From NCBI GenBank assembly GCA_030036915.1, contig JASHSC010000697.1, positions 1 to 30,885 on the forward strand: DNA of 30,885 nucleotides. Direction: 5' to 3'. The notes below the pieces were generated by a model. That model was not told the origin of the DNA, ran no database searches, and worked only from the letters and a program-made list of their open reading frames with translations. The translations under genes were made by a program, and so were the position numbers. Position 1 is the first letter of the stretch. Each line of letters begins with the position of its first letter. Below, piece after piece: positions 16,840 through 26,067 of the stretch. The DNA comes from Terriglobia bacterium (GTDB taxonomy: Bacteria; Acidobacteriota; Terriglobia; UBA7540).

Positions 16840-19158
16840 ATGGGTGTCTTTCGAGGATGGGTATTGCTCGTAGTCCTTTTCACCGGGCCGTCGATATGGG
16901 CTGCTGAAATCGCCCGGTGGGAGGCTGGCAAGGCGGGCGACTCCGCAGGAATAACGCTTGTCAACGCTACGAGCAACAAATGGATCATTACGCAACGGCA
17001 CACGTTCCAAGTTGCTGCCGTTGAGCCCACCCACGATTACTACCGTCGGGCGGAGTTCGTCGCGAAGCTCACCATGCCGGCGAGTTTCCCCGTGTGGTTG
17101 CAACTGGAATACCTCGACGAAGGTTATGGAGTGATTTCCGTGGGGCCGGCGGGCAGAAGGGGTATGCGCTACATCCCTTCGACGCATCAGTGGGGCGTGG
17201 CGAGGCTCAATACGGGGCGGCTTCGGCGAGCGATCTTTCGCATCGATGGTCCGCCTCCTCACTCACCCGCCGCTCCCGCTGCCGTGGGTACCCTCGATTT
17301 CCGCATCAACGGGCTTGAGTATCTGCACGCCATTCTTCTTGAGGATTCCCAGCCCAGTCCTGAACCTGTGCCTGACGTCAAGCCGGCGATTCAGTTTGAT
17401 GACGCTTTTCAGCGCGACATCAACATCGGCGCAGACTCTCCTCCGGGCGCAGAGGAGGAGGCCCTGGCTTCTGTGCGCAACCTGGCTCCCCTGGTGCGTG
17501 CCCTGGGCTTTAACGCGGTCGAGAGCTACGTCCAATGGAACTACGTCGAGCGCGAGCGTGGCGTCTATGACTGGAGCCACTACGATGCGATCGTCAACGA
17601 GCTTCAGAAGTATGGCTTGAAGTGGTTCCCCTTGCTGATTGTGGGATCGGCATACTCCTTGCCCGAGTGGTTCCACGATTCCAAGGAAAATGTGCCGTTC
17701 GAGTGTCTGGAGCACCGTATGACCTTCGACGTGCAATCGATCTTTGCACACTACCAGGATATTCACGTCCAGCAATTCCTCGGCGAATTCGCCAAGCATT
17801 ACGGCGAGAGCAAAGCGCTGCTGGGTTTGCGCTTGGGCCCCAGCGGAAACTACGGCGAAGCTCAATATCCCGCCAGCGGTGACCTGGGATATCGGAGGGG
17901 AGCAGTGCATACTCATATCGGATACTGGGCTGGCGACCCCTATGCCAGCCCCGCCTTCCGGAAATGGCTGGAAGCCAAGTACCACACCATTGACGAACTT
18001 AATCAAGCCTGGGACGATCATTTCACTTCGTTTGACCAAGTCCAAACATTCCTTCCCACCAGTACCCTTGTGCCTCGAAAGAAGCTCGATTTTGTCGAAT
18101 GGTACGTGGGCGCGATGAGCGATTGGTGCGGGCAATGGGCGAAGTGGGCACGGTCCGACATGCCGAACGCCTCCATCTATCAATCCTCGGGCGGATGGGG
18201 AGCAGCTCAAATTGGCACCGATTACACCGCGCAAGCGAAAACCATGGGGCAGCTTCACGGTGGAATCCGCTTGACCAATGAGGGTGACAACTATGTGGTG
18301 AACTTTGCCATCACGCGCATGGCGTCATCGGCAGCTCGGTTCTATGGCGCGAAGCTCGGATACGAACCCTCCAGCTACGCCACCAAGCGAGGCGTGGTGG
18401 CGCGAATCTACAACGTTCTTACCAATGGGGGCGATCATCTTTTCTATTACTCCAGCAACCTGTTTGGAAACGACCAGGGCACGGACGCCTGGCGGCAGTA
18501 TGCTCCCTTGCTCAACCAGCGCGCCAAGCCGGCCATTGAGGTGGCGGCCTTTTATCCTGATTCCTCGATTGACCTTAGCGACGACATGCTTCGCTATCTT
18601 GACGCTTCCGCTTATTTGACTCATGTCGAAGCGATGCGCTCGATTACCGACTTTGATTACGCCAGCGAGCAGATGATACTGGACGGCGCTCTGGATCGTT
18701 ACAAGGTCCTGATGTTTCTCGGCGGGTCCATCACGGAAAAGCGCGTGCTGGACCGGATTCACGCCTGGGTCAAGGCAGGCGGAACGGTGATTTGTCCAGC
18801 CGGAATTCATTTCCCCATCGGACTTCCGCAAACGGTGGAGGGTGACACCTCCGTTAATCAAGCCTGGCAGCAGGGCGACACGGGGAAGGGCCAGGTCATC
18901 TTCATTCCCGGTGAGATGACTCCTCCTGACCAGTACGTGGAATTTGCCCGCCAGCAACTCCTCGGGCTGAAGCAGCTTCGGCCGGAGATTCATCGTGCAC
19001 TTATGATCGAGAAGCCAAAGAACGTTTACTGGAGTGTCTTGGAGGGAGGCAAACTCGCGCTCTTGAATTTCACCGATACAGGCGTGCACCTTCACCTTGT
19101 CGGTGGCAACACTGTTTTCCTAGCGCCTTACAGCATTGCCATAGAATCAAAATGGTAG
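16840..19158 (+). CDS. Secreted glycoside hydrolase, GH42/GH14-like (clan A TIM barrel)
   Basis: 772 residues from the ATG at 16840 (CAGGGGG five bases upstream; a TTG at 16825 is less likely). A Sec signal peptide covers residues 1-22 (hydrophobic VLLVVLF, cleavage near WAA). Residues about 30-175 form a beta-rich carbohydrate-binding-like domain. Residues about 190-560 form a TIM barrel with GFNAVESYVQWNYVERERGV followed by YDWSHYD, the GH42-type 'journey of E-x-G-x-YDW' segment. LGPSGNYGEAQYP places E340 as possible acid/base, similar to the GPAGELRYP motif of GH14 beta-amylases. E481 in LTNEGDNY is a candidate nucleophile. Residues about 590-700 resemble a GATase-like trimerisation domain. 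It converges on the TonB receptor gene. Substrate unknown; catalytic residues are inferred. Confidence 0.85.
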   Translation: MGVFRGWVLLVVLFTGPSIWAAEIARWEAGKAGDSAGITLVNATSNKWIITQRHTFQVAAVEPTHDYYRRAEFVAKLTMPASFPVWLQLEYLDEGYGVISVGPAGRRGMRYIPSTHQWGVARLNTGRLRRAIFRIDGPPPHSPAAPAAVGTLDFRINGLEYLHAILLEDSQPSPEPVPDVKPAIQFDDAFQRDINIGADSPPGAEEEALASVRNLAPLVRALGFNAVESYVQWNYVERERGVYDWSHYDAIVNELQKYGLKWFPLLIVGSAYSLPEWFHDSKENVPFECLEHRMTFDVQSIFAHYQDIHVQQFLGEFAKHYGESKALLGLRLGPSGNYGEAQYPASGDLGYRRGAVHTHIGYWAGDPYASPAFRKWLEAKYHTIDELNQAWDDHFTSFDQVQTFLPTSTLVPRKKLDFVEWYVGAMSDWCGQWAKWARSDMPNASIYQSSGGWGAAQIGTDYTAQAKTMGQLHGGIRLTNEGDNYVVNFAITRMASSAARFYGAKLGYEPSSYATKRGVVARIYNVLTNGGDHLFYYSSNLFGNDQGTDAWRQYAPLLNQRAKPAIEVAAFYPDSSIDLSDDMLRYLDASAYLTHVEAMRSITDFDYASEQMILDGALDRYKVLMFLGGSITEKRVLDRIHAWVKAGGTVICPAGIHFPIGLPQTVEGDTSVNQAWQQGDTGKGQVIFIPGEMTPPDQYVEFARQQLLGLKQLRPEIHRALMIEKPKNVYWSVLEGGKLALLNFTDTGVHLHLVGGNTVFLAPYSIAIESKW

Positions 19159-19212
19159 CAACCTATTGTGGTAATTTTCGATTGAAGTTGATAACCACCT
19201 GACAGGACAACG

Positions 19213-19246
19213 ACCTTGGGGCCGGGTGCCTCCCGACCCCTCAGGT
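19213..19246. terminator. Strong hairpin between convergent genes
   Basis: GGGGCCGGG (19218-19226) pairs with CCCGACCCC (19232-19240) with one C-A mismatch and a 5-base loop. Flanking ACCT/AGGT extends the stem around a small internal loop. It lies between the stop codons of the convergent glycosidase and TonB receptor genes, a usual place for a bidirectional terminator. No long T-run follows on either strand. Confidence 0.5.
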
Positions 19247-19270
19247 CTATATGGTTTCTCTCCGGTCGAT

Positions 19271-22200
19271 TTAGAACGTCAACTGCAAAGACATCACGAT
19301 TGTCCGAAGTTGGCTGGGCTGGTTGGCAGGATATCCTACAAAGCCAAAGCTGGGATCCGTGAAGCCAATGTCGAGGTCACCGTACCATTCCGGCGTGTTA
19401 AAGAGATTGCTGACATCGCAACGGTAGGTGAACTTAAGACGCTCTTTGACCGACCAAACCTTAATGGCGCTCGCATCCACGTGTTTCAATCCGACATAGC
19501 GAACCCCCGACATAATCGGTGACCACTCATAGAGCTGTCCAGGTACCTCTTGTTTCCAGGCGGGAGTGGAATCAATGGTACAGTCGTGATTTACCCCACT
19601 AAGGTCCGTCCAACAGGTGTTGAAATAGTGCTGGAGCGTCGGATTGGAAGTTCTCGTAGACGCACCAGTGGGCATAACCCCACTCGGCATAGGTACTGGG
19701 AAACCATCCTGTATGCGTGACACTGCATTTAGAGACCACCCATCGACCATGTGGCTCAGCACCGGATTGGTGTGAGACAGCCACCGCTTGCCAGGGCCGA
19801 ACGGCGCAAAATAAGTCATGCTGATGTGCGCTGACCGGGGAAGGTCGAATACTGTATAAGACTGTTGGGGTACGGAATCTTGCGGGTTTAGAAAGCCTAA
19901 AGCCTGCAAGGCCTTTGACCAAGTAAAGTTCGCATCGAAGACTAACCCCATCGATAGCCGCTTCTGAACATCGAACTGCAAACTATTGTAGTGCGATCTA
20001 CCAATGGAGTCATATAGCTCGGTAACTGACGAAAATTGTGGGAACGGGAGAAGCAGTTGCGAACGCGGAACCGAAGTGCCTGTCAGGAACGTGCCCGCGG
20101 TTATCGAGGAATAAGGAGAGGGTATGTACCCTAGGAAGGGGTTGGCAACTGCCGCGCTCAACTGACTTTCAGTGTACCCCCCCGGGTTGATGGTGAACTG
20201 GGGCGTGTAAGGCAAATCCGAAAGTGGAACGAAGTCGATGTTACGATTTATTACTAGCCGGGATGTTTTCGAACCGACATAAGCCAAGCTTATCAGCCAG
20301 TTTTGTCCGAAGGAGCGTTGAACTTCCAAGGAATATTGTTGGGTCCGTGGGATATCCATGTTGGGGTCTGGGAAACTCAATGCTGTCCCAAGGCCTCCCG
20401 CCAAGCCGTACCCGTCCCCTGCGATAGGTAGCAGGCCATTGGGAAACGGATTAGCCTGAGAGATGTTGGGGTTGAAGACGCCTGCTGCCCCAGGCACCGC
20501 GGTGAGGGATGTTTCTTGACTGAATCCAGGAGCGGCGCCTGGTTCAAGCATTTCGGAGGCGTAGATCACACCCCAGCCGCCGCGCAGCACTGTGTCGTGT
20601 GCAAAGTTGTATGCGAAGCCCACCCGTGGCCCAAAGTTGTCAAACTTACGATTGAAAATGCCACTGGGGGAACCCCCGTCGCCAGCATATGTCGGTCCAC
20701 CTTGGACCGTACCCAACTCCGGGATGAATCCGAGTGGACTCGTGCAAGTGGTACAGAAACCATCAAGTAGCCGGTTGTATTTATCATGCATGGGGCCTTG
20801 ATAGTCCCATCGCAGACCCATGTTGACGGTGAGATTTCGCCTCAGGTGCCAATCATCTTGGACAAACGCGGATTCCTGATGCATCCAATACTCTGGCAAA
20901 GCAGGTTCGTTGATGTAGCCGGAAATCGGGTACCCTAGCTCGAAATCTGCCAATCCATATCCTGTAAGACCAACCGCACCGAACGGGTTAGCCTCCGTAA
21001 AATACCCACTGTAGGTAAAACATCCATTGATACACCCTGGGCTCTCGACATAGTCACCGAGATCATACCGTTGCCAGCCAAACCGAAGATTGTGTTTACC
21101 TGTAGTATGTGAGATGACCGCCTCGTGAGTTAGGGTATCCGAGGCGGTGTAATTTACGGGGACCCCTCCTGCCATTGCCCCGCCGCTATTACCCATGCTT
21201 GATACATTGAACTCCGGGAATTGTTTGTAGGCCTCGCTTTCGTAAGTAGAACCGAACCCCAACGCCGCCGGATCGTACGCTACTCCGTCCGAATCCCCGC
21301 TGCCATTGGGGTAGCGGTTAAGACCGGTGCGGAGTGTAAGCACGGTGGAAGGGTTGAACGTGTGCGTCAGCTGCAATACGTACCGTTCTGTGGTTCGGTA
21401 AAGTGGATTATTGACGCTGGTCTCTGCGGGATTAATCCCCCCAACTGTCGAGTAAAAGTAACTCCGTGTTTCAGCTAACGCGTTTTCGGTATATTCGAAA
21501 AACGCCTGAGTTTTGTCGTTGAAATCCCAATCAAGGCGACCACTGTTTACAGGAAAGTAGTCTATGAACTTACGCGAGCTTGGGTTTGTGAACTGATTAC
21601 CCTGAAAAGTTCCGCAAAGTCCAGCCACACCCCCGGTCTGCCCGGATGTAACACCTGTAGGACACGTGGCCGTAACGCCCGTCGCGTAAGGAAGTGGGAT
21701 AATGGACAGGACCTTGGCGGCGATGGGGTTGATTTGTTCTACGACGTTCCCGGACACCAGCGGGCCATTCTGGGATCGGCAGGGGTTCGCCCCTGTAGAA
21801 ACTCCGCCTTGATTGTAGTAACAGGAAGTGGGGTCTGTATTCGAAGTGGTAGTTGCTGTGGTGGAGGGATCATAAAGCTGAATTTGCGGTCCGCAGACGC
21901 CATCGCTAACGCTGCTGCAGACCCCATTGAAATTACCTTCCCTTTCTGCCGCTGTGGGTACGGCGCCTAGAACTGAGTCACGCTGAACTTGCCAGTATTG
22001 ATAGTGATCGTAATAAACAAACATTTTTCCCTTACCGTGCAATGGTCCGCGCATGGGAACCGGTCCGCCAACTTCACCCCCGAATTGATTAATGTGTGTA
22101 GGAGACCGAGAAACGCCTGATTGAATGTTGGCCCAGCTGTTCGGCTGCAACCAAGTGTTCGTAATGTAATCGTAGCCGTGCCCGTGCCATTGGTTGGTTC

Positions 22201-22984
22201 CATGTTTGGTAATTTGATCAATACTTCCACCTGTGCTCCAACCGTATTCGGCGTCGAACATCGTGTCCTGAACTGTTATCTGATCGACGGTTGACGATGG
22301 GGGGCTATAGAAAACTTGGCCACCCGTACTCCCAGTTGCGGCGACACCATCGACAAGCACCTGATTTCCACTGAATTGAACTGTTTGGCCGGGTATTGTG
22401 CTACCAAACCCGGGAACACCAGATTGTCCTCCGTTGATTGTCAGCGATGTGGCTCCCCCGGAACCCCATTGCGAAAGGCTTTCCTCTGAATTAGCCTCGG
22501 TTACGCCGGGAGCAAACCAAGTGGCACTTAACGGTGTTTGAGTTATGAAGGCCTGCGAGGCCATTGCAGCTGGGCCAATATCCCAACCTCGATCCCCAGA
22601 CTCTTGTTGCAGTACTGGGGCGTCAGCCGTTACGCTTACCGTCTGCGTCACGGCGCCGAGTTGTAGATTGATGTCAATCACCGCCTTTTGGGCAACCGCT
22701 AGCTCTATTCCCTGCTGCTCGTATTTCTTGAACCCTTGCTGTTCTACCGTCAGAATGTAGGACCCGACCAGCACAAAAGGGAGTTGGTAAATGCCGGCTG
22801 CATCCGACTGCGCCATATAGACCGCTGCCGTTGTGGTAGAAGTCAATTTGATGGATGCCCCGCTGACCGCCGCGCCAGCGGGGTCAAGAATGTGTCCTGT
22901 GATGCTTGCTCCAATCTGCTGCGCGCAGAGTGGCAGTGGTAGAAAAGCCACAAACAACAGAAGTGCCCAGATCCTCTTTGTCAT
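19271..22984 (-). CDS. Oar-type TonB-dependent receptor with carboxypeptidase-regulatory-like domain
   Basis: 1237 residues from the ATG at 22984 (GGAGG six bases upstream; the TTG at 22990 is not needed). A Sec signal covers residues 1-21, ending CAQQ. Residues about 25-105 form a CarboxypepD_reg-like beta domain (ITGHILDPAGAAVSGASIKL, and GIYQLPFVLVGSYILTV). Residues about 110-270 form the plug (VSVTADAPVLQQ, QVLVDGVAATG, FDAEYGWSTGG). The remainder is an outer-membrane beta barrel ending in an aromatic residue (SLQLTF), as required for barrel assembly. Such receptors import or bind large polymers or oligosaccharides using the TonB-ExbBD energy system and are hugely expanded in Acidobacteriota. 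It lies 21 bases after the GntR regulator and is almost certainly co-transcribed with it. The ligand is unknown. Confidence 0.93.
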   Translation of the reverse strand: MTKRIWALLLFVAFLPLPLCAQQIGASITGHILDPAGAAVSGASIKLTSTTTAAVYMAQSDAAGIYQLPFVLVGSYILTVEQQGFKKYEQQGIELAVAQKAVIDINLQLGAVTQTVSVTADAPVLQQESGDRGWDIGPAAMASQAFITQTPLSATWFAPGVTEANSEESLSQWGSGGATSLTINGGQSGVPGFGSTIPGQTVQFSGNQVLVDGVAATGSTGGQVFYSPPSSTVDQITVQDTMFDAEYGWSTGGSIDQITKHGTNQWHGHGYDYITNTWLQPNSWANIQSGVSRSPTHINQFGGEVGGPVPMRGPLHGKGKMFVYYDHYQYWQVQRDSVLGAVPTAAEREGNFNGVCSSVSDGVCGPQIQLYDPSTTATTTSNTDPTSCYYNQGGVSTGANPCRSQNGPLVSGNVVEQINPIAAKVLSIIPLPYATGVTATCPTGVTSGQTGGVAGLCGTFQGNQFTNPSSRKFIDYFPVNSGRLDWDFNDKTQAFFEYTENALAETRSYFYSTVGGINPAETSVNNPLYRTTERYVLQLTHTFNPSTVLTLRTGLNRYPNGSGDSDGVAYDPAALGFGSTYESEAYKQFPEFNVSSMGNSGGAMAGGVPVNYTASDTLTHEAVISHTTGKHNLRFGWQRYDLGDYVESPGCINGCFTYSGYFTEANPFGAVGLTGYGLADFELGYPISGYINEPALPEYWMHQESAFVQDDWHLRRNLTVNMGLRWDYQGPMHDKYNRLLDGFCTTCTSPLGFIPELGTVQGGPTYAGDGGSPSGIFNRKFDNFGPRVGFAYNFAHDTVLRGGWGVIYASEMLEPGAAPGFSQETSLTAVPGAAGVFNPNISQANPFPNGLLPIAGDGYGLAGGLGTALSFPDPNMDIPRTQQYSLEVQRSFGQNWLISLAYVGSKTSRLVINRNIDFVPLSDLPYTPQFTINPGGYTESQLSAAVANPFLGYIPSPYSSITAGTFLTGTSVPRSQLLLPFPQFSSVTELYDSIGRSHYNSLQFDVQKRLSMGLVFDANFTWSKALQALGFLNPQDSVPQQSYTVFDLPRSAHISMTYFAPFGPGKRWLSHTNPVLSHMVDGWSLNAVSRIQDGFPVPMPSGVMPTGASTRTSNPTLQHYFNTCWTDLSGVNHDCTIDSTPAWKQEVPGQLYEWSPIMSGVRYVGLKHVDASAIKVWSVKERLKFTYRCDVSNLFNTPEWYGDLDIGFTDPSFGFVGYPANQPSQLRTIVMSLQLTF

Positions 22985-23005
22985 GCTCAACCTCCCGATT
23001 GAGAC

Positions 23006-23758
23006 TTAATATGACCCGGAGCCCGACGCAATTGTTGCAAGGCCATCTCTAGATGGCAGATTATGCCTGTCCTTTTCCGAAGGTTTTTCTGGGGGAATAA
23101 AGCGGTACCATTCATTCCATGAGTTCTTGGTATGGTGCTGGACTGCTTGCGTGACTTTTGACGGATCCGATCCCGCCAAGGCGTCGACCAGAATTTGGTG
23201 GGATTTCACCCGTTCCATCAGTGGGCACCTGTTCGTACCCAGCAGAACCATAAGAAAAGCAAACATTGGAGTGCAAAGCTGGGTAAGCATTCGTTCGAGG
23301 GTTTGATTTCCTGCCATCTTCCACACCTTCTCATGGAAGGCGCGGTCGTTACTCAAAACCTGGTAATAATCCCCTTTCTCGGCGCCGTTCTTGATGTTAT
23401 TCACCAGGGATTGAAGTTCATCAAGCTGTACCGGTGTTATCCTCCGATGGGCAAGCGCGAAAGCCATAGGTTCCAGTCGGACCCTGATTTCTACGATCTC
23501 TTTAACCCGCTTTTTGTTTAGCTGGGTTACATAGCTGGCGGTATGAGCTTTCTTGAAGATCAGGCCCTCGTATTCAAGAACCTGGAGGGCTTGACGTACC
23601 GTTGCTTGCGCAACACCTAGAGACCCTGCCAACGCGCGCTCCACCACTTTTTCCCCAGGCTTTAATCTCCCCGACAAGATCAGGTCTCTCAGGAAGTTCG
23701 CAACCTGCTCTTGAAGGGTGTGCGTTGGCACAAACCCGCTTAATACGCGATTTTTCAT
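23006..23758 (-). CDS. GntR-family transcriptional regulator, FadR/FCD subgroup
   Basis: 250 residues. The winged helix-turn-helix covers residues about 13-78 (FLRDLILSGRLKPGEKVVER, LGVAQATVRQALQVLEYEGL). The FCD ligand-binding domain covers about 90-225 and carries the usual metal or acid-binding set: Asp and His in SNDRAFHEKVW, His in VKSHQIL and His in VQHHTKN. FCD regulators usually sense small organic acids or sugar acids and repress nearby catabolic genes. The gene starts the GntR-TonB receptor operon. A consensus promoter and perfect palindrome lie just upstream, suggesting autoregulation. The Shine-Dalgarno is weak (AAGG about 10 bases upstream), which would keep regulator levels low relative to the receptor. 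Confidence 0.93.
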   Translation of the reverse strand: MKNRVLSGFVPTHTLQEQVANFLRDLILSGRLKPGEKVVERALAGSLGVAQATVRQALQVLEYEGLIFKKAHTASYVTQLNKKRVKEIVEIRVRLEPMAFALAHRRITPVQLDELQSLVNNIKNGAEKGDYYQVLSNDRAFHEKVWKMAGNQTLERMLTQLCTPMFAFLMVLLGTNRCPLMERVKSHQILVDALAGSDPSKVTQAVQHHTKNSWNEWYRFIPPEKPSEKDRHNLPSRDGLATIASGSGSY

Positions 23759-23776
23759 TTAGGACGCCTTATGACT

Positions 23777-23790
23777 GATGATCGATCATC
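23777..23790. promoter_or_regulatory. Perfect 14-bp palindrome, probable GntR operator
   Basis: GATGATCGATCATC is its own reverse complement. It sits immediately downstream of the -10 box and 18 bases before the GntR start codon, where a bound dimeric repressor would block transcription. GntR-family proteins bind short palindromes, but the sequence specificity of this one is not known. No second copy was noticed near the other genes in the window. Confidence 0.6.
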
Positions 23791-23792
23791 GT

Positions 23793-23820
23793 TTTATAAT
23801 CTTGCTGCCCCCGGTGTCAA
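23793..23820 (-). promoter_or_regulatory. Sigma70-type promoter of the GntR-TonB receptor operon
   Basis: On the minus strand TTGACA (23820-23815) is followed by a 16-base spacer and TATAAA (23798-23793). The expected transcription start falls in or next to the palindrome at 23777-23790, and the GntR ATG is at 23758. Both boxes are at or near consensus. Confidence 0.7.
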
Positions 23821-23876
23821 GTACTTTTTTCGTGGACCCACCTTAATCGTAATAATGTAGATGCACCTGTGGGCGC

Positions 23877-23906
23877 TGTCATGCTGAGCCCGCACTTCAG
23901 GGCGAA
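23877..23906. repeat. Candidate dispersed intergenic repeat
   Basis: TGTCATGCTGAG followed by CCCGCACTTCAGGGCGAAG resembles the GTCAT-CTGAGCGAAGCGAAG type of short repeat often seen between genes in environmental bacteria. Only one copy is seen in this window, so the call rests on resemblance. Apart from this and the promoter, 23759-24005 contains no gene. Confidence 0.25.
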
Positions 23907-24005
23907 GGAAAGGGCAAAGACGGTCTAATTTGAGGTTGGTTGCTGCTGAAAGAATCCTGCGCTCCTTAAAGCTTCCCCTTGGCGGAGATGTTCGAAGAGG
24001 CTCGC

Positions 24006-25997
24006 CTACGCGCTGAACTCGATCTCGGCAACACCTTCAGCGATTTGGCCCAGGTATTTACCATCCGCTCTGACATCCGCAGTCAGAGCGACGCGCGGCC
24101 TTCCCCTGTCCCAATCTTCAGGGACGGAAACGGAGAACGGCGCCGAGCCGTCCCGGCCGGCAGGAATAGTCAAGTCCAAAACCTGCGGTGAGGCTATCCA
24201 GCCTGATGGCAATCTCACTGATGCCTCCAGGTGCATGGAGCGCGAGCGGTAATTGCGGACCCGCAGTTCGAGCATCGCACTGGAGCCGACTTTGGCCCGA
24301 AGTTGATAGGGATAAAACCTGACCCAACTGGGATTCAGCCCAAAGTTGCAGTCCGCATCGGCAATGACGTCGAAGAAGTATTTTTGCTGATCGTCGATGC
24401 GCCTTTTGAGGCTCTCCAGATCGCTCTTATTACTCAGAAAAGGGCGGCCATGGCCGGGGGCAACGACGTTGGGTTCATGCTCAAGAATCGTCCGAATCGA
24501 TTTCACGTGGCTGTCGTTCTCTACCCAGTTGCGATAGATCACGTTGTGGCGGAGCATGCCGGAAGCGTTGGGGAGAGGGAAAAAGGCGTCTCCCGTGAAG
24601 GCGACTCGTGCTCCATCGATGGTCACAAACATGACCATCTGGTATTCCGTGTGGCCGGGGGAATGAAAAACCTGGAATTCGAATTCCTCCCATTTGAAAA
24701 TGTCGCCATGGTGAAAAGCGCGGTCAATCTTGATCGGTTTCTCAAACATGCAGCCCAGGTTGTAGCCCCAAGGGTTTTGAAGGACGTCTACCATGTTTTC
24801 ATAGCACCACACTTTCGTTCCGTAATGGCGCACGAGGTGCGGGAAGCCGCTCACGTGATCGTCGTGCGCATGGCTGGGCATAATGACATCGATCGACTTC
24901 AAACCGAACCGCGACTTGAGGTCCGCGAGATCATGTTCGACAAAGCCCAGACTTGGCGTATCGGAAACAAAACTCTGAAAGAAAGTGCTGCTGGGTAAAC
25001 CGTAATCAACAAAGAGCGCCCTGCCGCTGTCGCTGATAATGGCGTAAAAGCTCGAATGGGTCTGGTAGGAAGCCACCAGGTGCGGGCTGACGGCGTAAGG
25101 CCGGTTGTCGACCATGAGTTCCTTGGTGCTGTATGCTTTGAACCAACCCCGCAATTTGTGGATGAGGTCCGAAATCCCCGCCTCGGGCTGAGCGAAGGGT
25201 TCCCCGTGCGAAGGGCAGATCAGGTCCGGCGTTTGTTCGCCCAACCTGGTGAGCGACATGATCGCGCAATCAACTCCATCAGCGTCTTCGTAACGGTATT
25301 GAAGTTCGTATAGGTTCACGACCTTGCCCGGCGAGTGAATCAGGTCTCCCGAGAAGGCTATGTTCTTTCCGTCCACCATCCCGATCAAGCTGACCGAGCC
25401 GATGGTGTGGCCCGGGGTCGGAAATATCGAGAATTCACACTGTCCCCAGCGATAGAGGTCGTACCCCCGCAACACGCCGGCGACGGGAACATTTTCAGTT
25501 ACCGTGAAGAAGTCGTTCCGAACATAAATGTCCTGGCCGAAAACGCGCCGATTGCGCCAGAAGTTCTCCGCATCTTCGAACAGGTAGCGTTCATGTTCGG
25601 GGACCATGATGGGGATGCGCTCGGCCACCGCCCGCGCGTCGCCCTGGCATTGGTCGCGATGATGATGCGTGTGCAGGATGCCATCAACTTTACTGACCCC
25701 AATCTCGCCAAGCAGATCCAGGATGTGCCCCGAGCCAAAGTCGATCAGGAGGGCGCGACTGCCTTCCTTCACGACGTAAACATTGCACGTGTCGCGAAGC
25801 AGGTAAAGATGGGGAGAAATCTGGGTCAGCCCGCCCTGCGGAGTAAATTGTACGGAAGCCGGAATGGCCGAGGCCGAAGCCATCGGCAGTGACGCTGAAC
25901 CTCCCGCCAACTCGGCGGCCACGAGCCCGACGCTCGCGTTCTGAAGAAAGGCTCGGCGGCTGACATCCGTTCTTCTTAGGGTCTTGAGTTTTTGCAT
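24006..25997 (-). CDS. Tat-exported protein with two metallo-beta-lactamase domains and a C-terminal Ig-like domain
   Basis: 663 residues, ATG at 25997 with GGGAGG five bases upstream. A Tat signal covers residues about 10-45 (SRRAFLQNASVGLVAAELAG). First MBL domain, about 55-275: HTHHHRDQ at 109-116, TPGHT, SGD and PSHGEP; the last His of the HxHxDH motif is Gln116. Second MBL domain, about 310-515: canonical SHAHDDH at 375-381, SPGHT, TGD and PGHGRP. Residues about 555-660 form an Ig-like beta domain resembling the NEW3 domain of alpha-galactosidases (LELRVRNYRS, LPSGWIASP). MBL proteins are usually hydrolases of esters, lactones, lactams or phosphodiesters. A double MBL on one exported chain is unusual; one domain may have changed metal use. 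It has its own promoter upstream and is encoded just before the GntR operon. Confidence 0.88.
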   Translation of the reverse strand: MQKLKTLRRTDVSRRAFLQNASVGLVAAELAGGSASLPMASASAIPASVQFTPQGGLTQISPHLYLLRDTCNVYVVKEGSRALLIDFGSGHILDLLGEIGVSKVDGILHTHHHRDQCQGDARAVAERIPIMVPEHERYLFEDAENFWRNRRVFGQDIYVRNDFFTVTENVPVAGVLRGYDLYRWGQCEFSIFPTPGHTIGSVSLIGMVDGKNIAFSGDLIHSPGKVVNLYELQYRYEDADGVDCAIMSLTRLGEQTPDLICPSHGEPFAQPEAGISDLIHKLRGWFKAYSTKELMVDNRPYAVSPHLVASYQTHSSFYAIISDSGRALFVDYGLPSSTFFQSFVSDTPSLGFVEHDLADLKSRFGLKSIDVIMPSHAHDDHVSGFPHLVRHYGTKVWCYENMVDVLQNPWGYNLGCMFEKPIKIDRAFHHGDIFKWEEFEFQVFHSPGHTEYQMVMFVTIDGARVAFTGDAFFPLPNASGMLRHNVIYRNWVENDSHVKSIRTILEHEPNVVAPGHGRPFLSNKSDLESLKRRIDDQQKYFFDVIADADCNFGLNPSWVRFYPYQLRAKVGSSAMLELRVRNYRSRSMHLEASVRLPSGWIASPQVLDLTIPAGRDGSAPFSVSVPEDWDRGRPRVALTADVRADGKYLGQIAEGVAEIEFSA

Positions 25998-26067
25998 GGA
26001 GTCCTCCCCAAATCGCCCAAACAGAGTCGCTTACAAAATGACAGGTCCCCGCAGAATGTCGGGTGAG

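Noticed and set aside
16646..16873. 75-codon plus-strand frame before the glycosidase
   Set aside because: No domain or ribosome site. It overlaps the glycosidase start in another frame and lies in the transposon scar flank.
17263..18258. 331-codon minus-strand open frame
   Set aside because: Antisense to the GH42/GH14-like gene. It has no ribosome site or domain, and the plus-strand gene has a signal peptide and conserved motifs.
23795..23800. Perfect TATAAT on the plus strand
   Set aside because: No good -35 at the right distance and no plus-strand gene downstream. The minus-strand TTGACA-16-TATAAA reading fits the GntR operon.
24231..24998. 255-codon plus-strand open frame
   Set aside because: Antisense to the second MBL domain of the Tat-exported protein. 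No domain or promoter is visible.
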